39,995 nt of DNA from positions 1-39,995 of the forward strand of contig JAFAMV010000156.1 of NCBI GenBank assembly GCA_019233055.1. Direction: 5' to 3'. The stretch is from Curvibacter sp. (lineage in GTDB: Bacteria > Pseudomonadota > Gammaproteobacteria > Burkholderiales > Burkholderiaceae_C). Made by a program: the position numbers and the translations under genes. The notes beneath the pieces were generated by a model. That model was not told the DNA's origin. It did no database searches and worked only from the letters and a program-made list of their open reading frames with translations. Below are positions 1 to 7,667 of this stretch, piece by piece (position 1 is the stretch's first letter; each line of letters opens with the position of its first letter).

Positions 1-347
1 ACTACGGCGCCCAGGTGCAGGGCTACAAGGGCGCCTCCGAATCGCTGCTGGCCCTGCGTGGCGGCGCCTGCGTGGCCGCCGTGCACGACGCCACCCTGAT
101 CCACCCGACCCTGCGCGGCAAGCCCGAATGGGCCGACTACCAGGCGCCGTTCGGCACCGAGCTGCTGGCCGCCAACTCGGTGGTCTGGACCCGCAAGGGC
201 GAGGCCGACACCATCGCCGCGGTCGACCGGGTGCTGCGCGACTGGCACCGCAGCGGCTGGCTGATCGAGACCGAGAAGCGCCTGGGCATCACGCCGCCAA
301 ACCCGCTGCTGCCGGAGTTGCAGGCCCGCTTCAAGGCCGCGTCCTGA
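1..347 (+). CDS. Polar amino-acid ABC transporter, substrate-binding protein (C-terminal part)
   Basis: The gene starts before the window; 114 C-terminal residues are visible in the frame beginning at base 3. The segment matches the second lobe of family 3 periplasmic binding proteins: a conserved stretch ending in AVHDATLI, then GTELLAANSVVWTRKGE and a C-terminal helix with WLIETEKRLGI. It should deliver a small polar solute, probably an amino acid, to the membrane permease pair that follows after only 3 bases. The ligand cannot be read from this fragment. The downstream thiol dioxygenase and cystathionine beta-lyase suggest a sulfur amino acid such as cystine, which is inference from context. 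The signal peptide and first lobe lie outside the window. Confidence 0.8.
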   Translation, partial: YGAQVQGYKGASESLLALRGGACVAAVHDATLIHPTLRGKPEWADYQAPFGTELLAANSVVWTRKGEADTIAAVDRVLRDWHRSGWLIETEKRLGITPPNPLLPELQARFKAAS

Positions 348-350
348 ACC

Positions 351-1088
351 ATGGGCTGGCTCGCCGACGTGGTGCGGAGCCTGCGCGCCCTGGGCCTGAA
401 CTACAGCTTTGTGCTCGCGGCCGACGAGCGTTCGGCCTTCGTGCATGGCCTGTGGGTGAGCCTGCAGCTGTGCCTGTGGATCCTGCCGCTGAGCCTGCTG
501 GCCGGCCTGCTGCTGGCCGCCGCCCTGCACTCGCCGCGTGCCAGCCTGCGCCTGCCCTGCCGGGCCTTTGTGGAACTGACCCGCAACACCCCGACCCTGG
601 TGCAGCTCTACTGCGCCTTCCTGGTGCTCAACCTGCTGATCACCCAGCAGCTGCAGGGCCGGCTGCACAACCCCTTGGGGCCCTTTGTCTGGGTGGTGCT
701 GGTGGTGTCGCTGCACAAGGCGGCCTTCCATGCCGAGGCGCTGCGCGCCGGGCTGCAGGCGGTGCCGGCCGTGACGCGCGAAGCCGCCCGCTCGCTGGGC
801 CTGTCGGGCCGGCAGCTGCTGTGGCGCGTGGAGCTGCCGCTGGCCCTGCGCTTCGCCCTGCCCTCGCTGGTCAACAACCTGGTCGATGCGGTGAAGATGA
901 GCGCCGTCGCCTCGGCCATCGCGGTCGGTGACGTGACCTACGAATCGATCATGATCTGGACCCAGCGCGACAACGTGCTGGAACTGCTGCTGCTGATCCT
1001 GCTGTATTTCGGCCTGTTGACCTGGGCCGTGGGCCGGGCCGGCCGCTGGCTTGAACGACGCTGGAGGATGCCCGGCTATGGCACCTGA
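351..1088 (+). CDS. Amino-acid ABC transporter permease, HisMQ/GlnP type (first)
   Basis: This 245-residue inner-membrane protein has several hydrophobic helices (about residues 33-58, 82-98, 110-120, 180-193 and 210-228). The cytoplasmic EAA loop (residues about 126-170, core EAARSLG at 144-150, then LPLALRFALPSLVN) contacts the ATPase. The early motif ELTRNTPTLVQLY is typical of polar amino-acid permeases. It probably pairs with the second permease, whose start codon lies inside the end of this gene. The ATG is 3 bases after the stop of the binding-protein gene, so translation is probably coupled. The family is clear; substrate specificity is not visible. Confidence 0.9.
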   Translation: MGWLADVVRSLRALGLNYSFVLAADERSAFVHGLWVSLQLCLWILPLSLLAGLLLAAALHSPRASLRLPCRAFVELTRNTPTLVQLYCAFLVLNLLITQQLQGRLHNPLGPFVWVVLVVSLHKAAFHAEALRAGLQAVPAVTREAARSLGLSGRQLLWRVELPLALRFALPSLVNNLVDAVKMSAVASAIAVGDVTYESIMIWTQRDNVLELLLLILLYFGLLTWAVGRAGRWLERRWRMPGYGT

Positions 1089-1782
1089 GACCGCTGCCGC
1101 CCTGCCCCCGGTCGGCGCCCTGCTGCTGCAATGGCTGCCCACCCTGCTGTGGGGGCTGTGGAGCAACATCCAGATCAGCGTGCTGGCCATGGCCCTGGGC
1201 ACCGTCGCCGGCCTGCTGGTGGGCGCCCTGTCGCTGGCGCCCCGCCCCTGGCTGCAGGGGGCAATGCGGGTCTATGTGCAGTTGCTGCGCAATGCCCCGG
1301 TGCTGGTGCTGGTGTACTTCAGCACCTATGTCTTCCCCTTCGAGCTGCAGATCCACCACTGGCGGCTGCCCTTCCCCGACTGGATCAAGGTGGTGCTGGG
1401 CCTGGCCCTGCCGGCCAGCGCCAATGTGGCGGAGATCTTCCGCGGCGCGGTGCAGTCCATCCCCTCGGCCCAGTGGGAGGCCGCGCACTCGCTGGCCCTG
1501 GGGCGCACCGACATCTTCCGCCTCGTGGTGCTGCCGCAATGCCTGCGGCGCATGCTGCCGCCCTGGATGAACCTCTATGCCAGCATCACCATGGCCACCT
1601 CGCTGGCCTCGCTGGTGGGCGTGCACGACCTGGTCGATGCGGCCCAGGTGGCCAGCAACACCGTGGGCCGCACCGACTTCACCGTGCTCATCTACGCCGC
1701 CCTGCTGCTGCTGTTCTTCGCCTATTGCTACCCGATCGCGCGCGCCACCCAGGCGCTGGAAGCCCGCCATGCCCGCCACTGA
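1078..1782 (+). CDS. Amino-acid ABC transporter permease, HisMQ/GlnP type (second)
   Basis: A 234-residue permease that completes the heterodimeric channel with the preceding gene. It shows hydrophobic helices from about residue 15 and the signature RNAPVLVLVYF. Its EAA loop runs from residue 118 to about 165 (core EAAHSLALG at 134-142, then LPQCLRRMLPPWMN). The ATG at 1078 overlaps the end of the first permease gene and has a GGAGG ribosome site at 1063-1067. An in-frame TTG at 1051 would add nine residues but has no better ribosome site. The gene overlaps the ATPase gene by 14 bases. Confidence 0.9.
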   Translation: MAPETAAALPPVGALLLQWLPTLLWGLWSNIQISVLAMALGTVAGLLVGALSLAPRPWLQGAMRVYVQLLRNAPVLVLVYFSTYVFPFELQIHHWRLPFPDWIKVVLGLALPASANVAEIFRGAVQSIPSAQWEAAHSLALGRTDIFRLVVLPQCLRRMLPPWMNLYASITMATSLASLVGVHDLVDAAQVASNTVGRTDFTVLIYAALLLLFFAYCYPIARATQALEARHARH

Positions 1783-2626
1783 CCCCCGCTCCCCGACGCC
1801 CGGCGCCACCCGACCCCTGGTCAGCCTGCAGGACATCCACCTCTCCTTCGGCACCACCGAGGTGCTGCACGGCATCAGCCTGGACGTGCAGCCCGGCCAG
1901 GTGCTGTCCATCATCGGCCCCTCGGGCTCGGGCAAGTCGAGCCTGCTGCGCTGCATCACCGGTCTGCTGCGGCCGCAACAGGGCCGGATCAGCGTCGGCG
2001 CCACCCGCGTCGATCTGCTGCGCCACGAGGCCGAGTTCATCGCGCTGCGGCGCCGGGTCGGCTTCGTGTTCCAGCAGTTCAACCTGTTCCCGCATCTGAG
2101 CGTGCTCGACAACCTGGTGCTGGCGCCGGTGCGCGTCAACGGCCGCACGCGCGCCGAGGCCCAGGACCAGGCCCATGCCCTGCTGCAGCGGGTCGGCCTG
2201 GGGCACAAGGCCCGCGCCTACCCGGGCGAGCTCTCTGGCGGCCAGCAGCAGCGGGTGGCCATCGCCCGCGCCCTGGCCATGCAGCCCGAGCTGATCCTGT
2301 TCGACGAAGTGACCTCGGCCCTCGACCCCGAGACCGTCGGCGAGGTGCTCAACGTGATCCGCGAACTGGCCGACGACGGCATGACCTGCGTGCTGGTCAC
2401 GCATGAGATGCGCTTCGCCGCCGAGGTCAGCCACGAGCTGGTGTTCACCGAAGCCGGCCGGATCGTCGAGCAGGGACCGCCGGCACGCCTGTTCGGCAAT
2501 CCCACGCAGGAACGCACCCGCCGCTTCCTGCGCCGGGCCCTGGGCAGCCACCCGCTGAGCCAGGCCGAGATCTCCGAGTCCAAGTTGGTGGCCCTGCCCA
2601 TCGACCGTTTCCGTTTCGCCATCTGA
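1769..2626 (+). CDS. Amino-acid ABC transporter ATP-binding protein, GlnQ/HisP type
   Basis: This is the energising subunit of the importer. The 285-residue protein has Walker [10 protein letters not shown] (50-58), a Q-loop at FQQFNLFPH (about 101-109), the signature LSGGQQQR (155-162), Walker B with FDEVTSALD (178-186) and the switch histidine in [14 protein letters not shown] and the overall layout are typical of polar amino-acid transporters. Walker B reads DEVTSALD where DEPTSALD is usual, a minor variant. About 35 residues after the usual end form an extra C-terminal tail of unknown role. The ATG at 1769 lies inside the second permease gene. Confidence 0.92.
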   Translation: MPATDPRSPTPGATRPLVSLQDIHLSFGTTEVLHGISLDVQPGQVLSIIGPSGSGKSSLLRCITGLLRPQQGRISVGATRVDLLRHEAEFIALRRRVGFVFQQFNLFPHLSVLDNLVLAPVRVNGRTRAEAQDQAHALLQRVGLGHKARAYPGELSGGQQQRVAIARALAMQPELILFDEVTSALDPETVGEVLNVIRELADDGMTCVLVTHEMRFAAEVSHELVFTEAGRIVEQGPPARLFGNPTQERTRRFLRRALGSHPLSQAEISESKLVALPIDRFRFAI

Positions 2627-2679
2627 GCGGCGCCGCCGCTCTTTCCACCATCGCCACCATCACCACCAGGAGCTGTTTC

Positions 2680-3312
2680 ATGTCCGCCATTCCCTCCACC
2701 GAGAACACGCTCGAAGCCCGCCGCCGCAGCGCCGTCGACGCCACCCTCCACGATGTGCGCCAATTGCTGGCCGGCCAGGAGCCCACGCGCGAGACCCTCC
2801 AGGCCATCATCGCGCGGCTCGAACGGCTGGCCGAGCAGAAGCCGCTGTTCACCCGCGCCGACTTCCCGCCGCCGGCCATCTCGGCCGGCGTCGAAGCCTC
2901 GACCCGCTACCGGCTGAACCCGGCCGATGGCGACGGCGGCCTGGCCCTCTACCTGAACTCGATCAACCCGGGCAAGACCACGCTGCCACACGACCACACC
3001 ACCTGGGCGGTGATCGTCGCGGTCGAGGGCCAGGAGATCAACCACATCTACCGCCGCACCGACGACCGCAGCCAGGCCGACCGCGGCCAGCTCGAGCTGG
3101 TGCGCGACCTGACCGTGCAGCCCGGCACACCGACCGGCTTCCTGGGCACCGACATCCACAGCATCGAGGTGGTCGGCGAGCAGCCCACCCTGCATTTCCA
3201 CCTCTACGGCCGCCCCCTGGAGACCCTCAGCGGCCGTGTCGGCTACCAGCGCGACGGTCGCATCGTGAACTACAACGCCACCCAGTTCCACCCGAGCAAG
3301 GACGTGGCGTGA
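2680..3312 (+). CDS. Cupin thiol dioxygenase (cysteine dioxygenase / 3-mercaptopropionate dioxygenase type)
   Basis: A 210-residue cytoplasmic protein of the cysteine dioxygenase-like cupin group. These enzymes use non-heme iron and oxygen to oxidise a thiol to a sulfinate. The iron-binding histidines are likely H104 and H106 in LPHDHTTW and H160 in FLGTDIHSIEV; the spacing fits the family. A second-shell Ser-His-Tyr triad is known in CDO and MDO. Here the aligned stretch HFHLY (172-176) keeps the His and Tyr but has His in place of Ser, so the substrate may differ. A ribosome site AGGAG lies near 2670. The gene overlaps the next by GTGA, coupling thiol oxidation with sulfur amino-acid cleavage. 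The exact thiol is unknown. Confidence 0.75.
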   Translation: MSAIPSTENTLEARRRSAVDATLHDVRQLLAGQEPTRETLQAIIARLERLAEQKPLFTRADFPPPAISAGVEASTRYRLNPADGDGGLALYLNSINPGKTTLPHDHTTWAVIVAVEGQEINHIYRRTDDRSQADRGQLELVRDLTVQPGTPTGFLGTDIHSIEVVGEQPTLHFHLYGRPLETLSGRVGYQRDGRIVNYNATQFHPSKDVA

Positions 3313-4526
3313 GCACCAGACGCGCCCCGCGCCCCAACGCCCGGCCGGCCACCCGGCTGCTGCACACCGGCACCGCAGCGCTGACCGCCGGCAGCGGGCC
3401 GGTGAACATCCCGGTGGTGCGCACCAGCACGGTCCGCTTCGAGAACAGCGCCCGCCATGCCGAGCTGCACCACCGCCGGGCCGCCGGCGAACGGGTGGCG
3501 TCCTACGGGCGACACGGCCTGGACACCCACCAGGCGCTGGAAGAGGCGGTGGCCGATCTCGAGCAGGGCCACCGGGCCTTCCTGGCGCCCTCCGGCCTGT
3601 CGGCCATCACCCTGGTGCTGCTGGCCCTGCTGTCGCCGGGCGACCATGCGCTGGTCGCCGACAACGTCTACGCCCCGCTGCGCCGGGTCGACCAGACCCT
3701 GCTCCAGCGCCTGGGCATCACCCTCGAATACATCCGGCCCGACGCCGAGACGCTGCGCCAGCGCATCACCGAGCGGACCCGGCTGGTCTACCTCGAGTCG
3801 CCGAGCTCCCTGCTGTACGAGCTGATCGACCTGCCGCTGCTGGCCGGCATCGCCCGCGAGCGCGGCATTCCGGTGGCAGTGGACAACACCTGGAGCGGTG
3901 GCTGGTTCCACCAGCCCCTGACGCTGGGGGCCAACCTGTCGATCCAGGCCGCGACCAAATACATCTCGGGGCATTCGGACTTGATGCAGGGCATCGTGGT
4001 GGTCGACAGCCCGGCGCTGGCCGCCCGGCTGGCCCGCACCCACGAGGCCCTGGGCCTGACCGTCGGCGCCGACGATGCCTATCTGGCGCTGCGCGGTCTG
4101 CGCACCCTGGGCGTGCGCCTGGCACAGCACCAGCAGCATGCGCTGCAGGTGGCGCAATGGTTGCAGACGCAATCACAGGTCGCCAGGGTGTTCTACCCGG
4201 CCCTGCCCGACGACCCCGGACATGCGCTGTGGAAGCGTGACTTCGGTGGTGCCAGCGGACTGCTTTCCTTTGCCTTCGCCGACGCGGACGACGCCCAGGC
4301 CGATGCCTTTGTCGACGCCCTGCACTATTTCGGCATCGGCGCCTCCTGGGGCGGCTATGAAAGCCTGGCCCTGCGGGCCGCGCCCGAGCGCCTGCGCGAA
4401 CACAGCCTCTGGCGCGACGGCGGCCTCGACGGCCGCCCGGTGCTGCGGCTGCACATCGGCCTGGAAGACCCGGCCGACCTGATCGACGACCTGGCCCAGG
4501 CCTTCGAGCGCCTGCGCGGGGGCTGA
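3309..4526 (+). CDS. metC: Cystathionine beta-lyase (PLP-dependent, MetC type)
   Basis: A 405-residue fold-type I PLP enzyme of the Cys/Met metabolism family. Such lyases split cystathionine to homocysteine, pyruvate and ammonia, and often cleave cystine or cysteine too. K217 in ATKYISGHSD is the Schiff-base lysine. D192 in VDNTW should contact the cofactor nitrogen, Y121 in DNVYAPLR stacks on PLP, and YGRHGLDTHQALEEAVADLE near the N-terminus is typical. The motif GASWGGYESL near residue 345 favours a beta-lyase over gamma-synthase or gamma-lyase. The start is GTG at 3309, overlapping the dioxygenase stop. Beside an amino-acid importer and a thiol dioxygenase, a role in breaking down imported sulfur amino acids is likely. 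Confidence 0.85.
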   Translation: MSTRRAPRPNARPATRLLHTGTAALTAGSGPVNIPVVRTSTVRFENSARHAELHHRRAAGERVASYGRHGLDTHQALEEAVADLEQGHRAFLAPSGLSAITLVLLALLSPGDHALVADNVYAPLRRVDQTLLQRLGITLEYIRPDAETLRQRITERTRLVYLESPSSLLYELIDLPLLAGIARERGIPVAVDNTWSGGWFHQPLTLGANLSIQAATKYISGHSDLMQGIVVVDSPALAARLARTHEALGLTVGADDAYLALRGLRTLGVRLAQHQQHALQVAQWLQTQSQVARVFYPALPDDPGHALWKRDFGGASGLLSFAFADADDAQADAFVDALHYFGIGASWGGYESLALRAAPERLREHSLWRDGGLDGRPVLRLHIGLEDPADLIDDLAQAFERLRGG

Positions 4527-4668
4527 TGGGAAGCACCCCCGCTGCGCGCCGTCGCGCTGGACGGATGAACGCAGACCCATGCGCGTTTTTCTTCCTTGTC
4601 AGCCGGACTGCGGCCGACGGAACATGGGGTGTCCGCAAGGGCATCCATCCATCGAAAGGAAACGACGC

Positions 4669-4875
4669 ATGAGCAACCATGTCTACCAGATCAGCGAACT
4701 CACCGGCTCTTCACCGAGCAGCAGCGATGACGCCATCCGCACCGCCCTGGCCCGGGCCGCCCAGGAGGGGCCCGAGATCAAATGGTTCGAGGTCACCGGC
4801 AGCCGCGGCCAGGTCGTCAACGGCCAGGTCGCGCACTGGCAGGTGACGATCAAGATCGGCCGCAGCCTGAACTGA
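4669..4875 (+). CDS. Dodecin family flavin-binding protein
   Basis: A 68-residue protein with the dodecin pattern: IKWFEV (37-42), SRGQVVNGQVAHWQVTIKIG and a short N-terminal strand. Dodecins assemble as hollow dodecamers that bind and buffer free flavins. W39 corresponds to the Trp that stacks on flavin and Q58 to the Gln that contacts it. The ATG at 4669 is chosen because a GAAAGGA ribosome site sits at 4654-4660 and the family begins here; a longer frame from 4579 lacks family similarity upstream. The gene is 142 bases after the lyase and may have its own promoter. A flavin store fits a locus with several flavin-dependent monooxygenases (inference). Confidence 0.88.
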   Translation: MSNHVYQISELTGSSPSSSDDAIRTALARAAQEGPEIKWFEVTGSRGQVVNGQVAHWQVTIKIGRSLN

Positions 4876-4878
4876 GGA

Positions 4879-4895
4879 CCCGGCACCGGGCCGGG
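4879..4895. terminator. Hairpin between convergent genes
   Basis: CCCGGC (4879-4884) and GCCGGG (4890-4895) form a 6-bp stem with a 5-base loop in the 21-base gap between the convergent dodecin and nitroreductase genes. There is no T-tract on either strand, so it may act only as a weak or Rho-assisted bidirectional terminator. Confidence 0.35.
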
Positions 4896-4896
4896 C

Positions 4897-5751
4897 TCAG
4901 ATCAACTCGAAGCCCTGCCCGGTGACGAAGCTCTTCAGCCGGTCGCGGCCCGACAGGCTGTGCGCACCCGCCACGCGTTGCGCGGCCTGTTCGGACCAGG
5001 GCTGGGTCGGCAGGCCCTGGCTGCGCTGGAAGGCCTGGATGATGCCGTCGTAGTGCGACACCGCCGCCACCTCGTGGTTGGCCGCCGGGTCGGCGTATTG
5101 CTCGTGGTGGAGCACCACCGACTGCGCCAGCCGGGGCTTGACCGAGGCCGGCTGAGCCGGGTCGGCACGCCCCACCACCAGGCCGAACAGGGGGAAGACC
5201 CGGGGCGGCAGCTTCAGCTCTGCGGCCACCTCGGGCGCGCGGTTGCGCAAGGCCCCGATGTACACCGTGCCCAGCCCCAGGGCCTCGGCCGCCACCACCG
5301 CGTTCTGGGCCGCCAGCGAGGCATCGATGGCCGCCACCAGGAACTGCTCCAGATGGCGGTTCGCCTCCGAAGGCAGGCCCTGGCGCTGGCTGACCCGGTC
5401 CAGCCGCGAGAGATCGGCCAGCCACACCAGGAACAGCGGCGCCTGACGGATGTGCGCCTGGTCGCGCGACCATTCCGACAGCCGCGCCTTGCGCGCCGGG
5501 TCTTGCACCGCTAGCACGCTCCAGGCCTGCTGGTTCGACGAGGTGGGGGCCGACTGGGCCGCCGCCACCAGCAGCTCCAGCGTGCCCTCGGGCAGGGCAT
5601 CGGGCAGGTAGGCCCGGACCGAGCGGTGCTGCAACAGCTGCTGCAGCACCGGCACCGGCCCTGCTGGCAGGGGGTGCGGCAGGTCCGGGTCCTGGCCATA
5701 GCGGGTCTGCAGCAGGGCGCTCAGGTCAGAGGGGTCGGATTGGGTGCTCAT
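4897..5751 (-). CDS. Nitroreductase-family FMN oxidoreductase (NfsA-like)
   Basis: A 284-residue cytoplasmic flavoprotein. The family signature for the FMN phosphate is HRSVRAY (42-48). It is followed by SAPTSSNQQAWSVL (about 67-80), central helices, and the motif ALGLGTVYIGALRN typical of NfsA-like proteins. The family uses NAD(P)H to reduce nitro groups, quinones or free flavin. The natural substrate is not known. A ribosome site AGGAG precedes the ATG, and the gene follows the rhodanese gene after 38 bases, so the two are probably cotranscribed. It is the only obvious candidate in the window to supply reduced flavin to the two-component monooxygenases, but that is inference. Confidence 0.85.
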   Translation of the reverse strand: MSTQSDPSDLSALLQTRYGQDPDLPHPLPAGPVPVLQQLLQHRSVRAYLPDALPEGTLELLVAAAQSAPTSSNQQAWSVLAVQDPARKARLSEWSRDQAHIRQAPLFLVWLADLSRLDRVSQRQGLPSEANRHLEQFLVAAIDASLAAQNAVVAAEALGLGTVYIGALRNRAPEVAAELKLPPRVFPLFGLVVGRADPAQPASVKPRLAQSVVLHHEQYADPAANHEVAAVSHYDGIIQAFQRSQGLPTQPWSEQAAQRVAGAHSLSGRDRLKSFVTGQGFELI

Positions 5752-5789
5752 CAGAGGCTCCTGGTGGATGGATGAGAGGTCATGGAGGT

Positions 5790-7535
5790 TCAGGCCGGGA
5801 TCAGCCGGATTCCGATCGGGTCTTCCCGCTCGAGCTGGGCCACCAGGCCGAGCTCCCAGTCGAGGTAGGCGCGGAAGCCCGCGTCACGGTGGGACAGGTC
5901 GGCATGGGCATAGGGGCTGTACCAGTGATCGTCGTCACCGGTCAGCACCTGCTGCGCCCCTTGGGACAGGGGCAGGCCCGACGCCGCCCAGGCCTCGGTG
6001 CCGCCCAGCAGCCAGCGCACATCGCTGCGCCCGCTGCGCGCGGCCAGCTCGCCTGCCACCAGGGACGCCAGCACGCCATCGGGCGAGGTGATGACCACCG
6101 GGCCACCCGCCTCGGCCGGCGTGACGAATTCCAGCAGCCGGTCGGGCACCGCGAAGCGGGCCCCCGGCACGTGCCGGCGCTCGAAGGCGGCCCGGCGCTC
6201 CACCTCGAAGACCTGCACCGGGCCCTGTGCCTGCAGCGCCTGCAGCTGGATCGGCGACAGGGCCGCCACCGATGGCTGCGTGCGCAACACCCGCAGCGGT
6301 TCCGGACCGGTCACCCGGGGCGCCAGCGGATCGGGCGAATGCACATACACCTCGTGGCCGCCCAGCTGGGCCAGCCAGGCCGCCGTGGTCAGGGCCCGGA
6401 CCCCGTCCCAGTCGGCCAGCACGATGCGCGCATGGCGTGTCGCCAGGTACTCGTCGGTCGCCTGCACCAGTTGCCCGCCAGGCGCCCAGCGCCAGCCTTC
6501 GAGGTGGCCGGCCAGGTACTCTTCGCGGCTTCGCACATCGAACAGGTAGAGCGTGCGGGACGCGCGCTGGCCGACCAGCCTGGCCAGGCCGGCGGCGTCC
6601 AGCCGCTGCACCCCGGCACGCGCGGCCACCGCCTCGGCCTGGCTGCGGGCCCGCTGCAGCCCCTCTTCCGACGGCTCGGGCAGGCTGGGCTGGCGCCCAT
6701 GGGCCAGGGCCCGGCCGGCCAGCAGCCAGGCCATGGTGCCGTCCTTGAGCGAGACCACCGGGTTGTCGATGCCGGCATCGATCAGGGTCTGGGCACCGAC
6801 GATGCTGCGGGTGCGGCCGGCGCAGTTGACCACCACCAGGGTGTCCGGATCGGGCGCCAGCTCGTGGATGCGGTAGACCAGTTCGGCCCCGGGCAGGCTG
6901 TGGGCGAAGGGCAGGCTGAACTGGGTGAACTCCTCGGGTGTCCGGCTGTCCACCACCACCAGCTTGCGACCGGCATCGAGCTGTCGCTGCAGCTCGTCGG
7001 CATCGATCCAGGGGGTGCGCTTGTCGTGCTCGATCACCTCGCCGAAGGCCTTGCTGGGCACGTTGCTGCCGCTGAACAACTGGCCACCGGCAGCCGTCCA
7101 GCCCGAGGTCCCCCCTTCGAGCACCGACAGCTGGGTCCAGCCCAGGCGCAGCAGCTTGTGGGCCGCCTCGTGGGCCAGACTCTCGTCGGCATCGACCAGC
7201 ACGATGCGGGTGGAGCGGCGCGGCACCAGGCGGTCGATCAGCAGCTCGAGCCGCCACAGCGGCGCCGACGCCGCCAGCAGCAGGTGGCCGCGCACGTAGA
7301 CACCGGTCTCGCGCACATCGAGCACCGCGATCTCCTCGCCGTCCTGCAGGGCCTGCCTCAGGGCCGGTGCCGAGATCAGCGGATGGCGGACCTGGGCCGA
7401 CCGAGGCGCGCTCGCCGGCGCACGATCGGGCAGCCATGCCCGGGCCTTGGCCAGCACGGCGCTGATGGCCCGGTGCCGGCGGCCGGCGATGCCGGAGGCC
7501 GCCGGGTCGGTGTTGGGAAGCTGGGTTTGGCTCAT
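5790..7535 (-). CDS. Rhodanese-like protein with four rhodanese domains
   Basis: A 581-residue protein with four consecutive rhodanese-like modules at roughly 50-150, 170-280, 310-410 and 420-525. Rhodanese domains move sulfane sulfur through a persulfide on a loop cysteine. Only module 2 has the Cys: C238 in NCAGRTRS (237-244). The equivalent loops of module 1 (around D115), module 3 (around D375) and module 4 (around S484) lack it, so these are probably binding or structural modules. No signal peptide is evident, so it is likely cytoplasmic. It is first in a two-gene operon with the nitroreductase. Related multi-rhodanese proteins occur in bacterial sulfur gene clusters; the actual donor and acceptor are unknown. 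Confidence 0.88.
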   Translation of the reverse strand: MSQTQLPNTDPAASGIAGRRHRAISAVLAKARAWLPDRAPASAPRSAQVRHPLISAPALRQALQDGEEIAVLDVRETGVYVRGHLLLAASAPLWRLELLIDRLVPRRSTRIVLVDADESLAHEAAHKLLRLGWTQLSVLEGGTSGWTAAGGQLFSGSNVPSKAFGEVIEHDKRTPWIDADELQRQLDAGRKLVVVDSRTPEEFTQFSLPFAHSLPGAELVYRIHELAPDPDTLVVVNCAGRTRSIVGAQTLIDAGIDNPVVSLKDGTMAWLLAGRALAHGRQPSLPEPSEEGLQRARSQAEAVAARAGVQRLDAAGLARLVGQRASRTLYLFDVRSREEYLAGHLEGWRWAPGGQLVQATDEYLATRHARIVLADWDGVRALTTAAWLAQLGGHEVYVHSPDPLAPRVTGPEPLRVLRTQPSVAALSPIQLQALQAQGPVQVFEVERRAAFERRHVPGARFAVPDRLLEFVTPAEAGGPVVITSPDGVLASLVAGELAARSGRSDVRWLLGGTEAWAASGLPLSQGAQQVLTGDDDHWYSPYAHADLSHRDAGFRAYLDWELGLVAQLEREDPIGIRLIPA

Positions 7536-7577
7536 GGTGGCAAGACTCCATCGGATGGCGGGAGGGCCAGCCTAGAG

Positions 7578-7593
7578 CCCGGCAGGGGCCGGG
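7578..7593. promoter_or_regulatory. Dyad in the divergent rhodanese / Bug intergenic region
   Basis: CCCGGC (7578-7583) and GCCGGG (7588-7593) form a 6-bp stem with a 4-base loop. It lies in the 132-base region between the divergent rhodanese and Bug genes. A palindromic octamer TATGCATA lies at 7612-7619. Both are candidate regulator contacts or leader structures; no function can be assigned. Confidence 0.25.
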
Positions 7594-7633
7594 GGAAGTG
7601 AGGAATGCGGCTATGCATATCCATTCATCTCAG

Positions 7634-7662
7634 TTGGCAGGACCGCCTGCGCTTTCTAGAGT
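7634..7662 (+). promoter_or_regulatory. Candidate sigma-70 promoter for the Bug receptor gene
   Basis: TTGGCA (7634-7639) and TAGAGT (7657-7662) are separated by exactly 17 bases. They match the vegetative consensus at five and four of six positions. Transcription would begin close to the chosen ATG at 7668, giving a leaderless or nearly leaderless mRNA. This agrees with the lack of a good ribosome site before that ATG. Confidence 0.35.
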
Positions 7663-7667
7663 CAGGC

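Noticed and set aside
7634..7652. Sigma-54 promoter (TTGGCAGG ... CTGC)
   Set aside because: The GG and GC elements are 11 bases apart instead of the required 10, and the second element is poor; a sigma-70 reading fits better.
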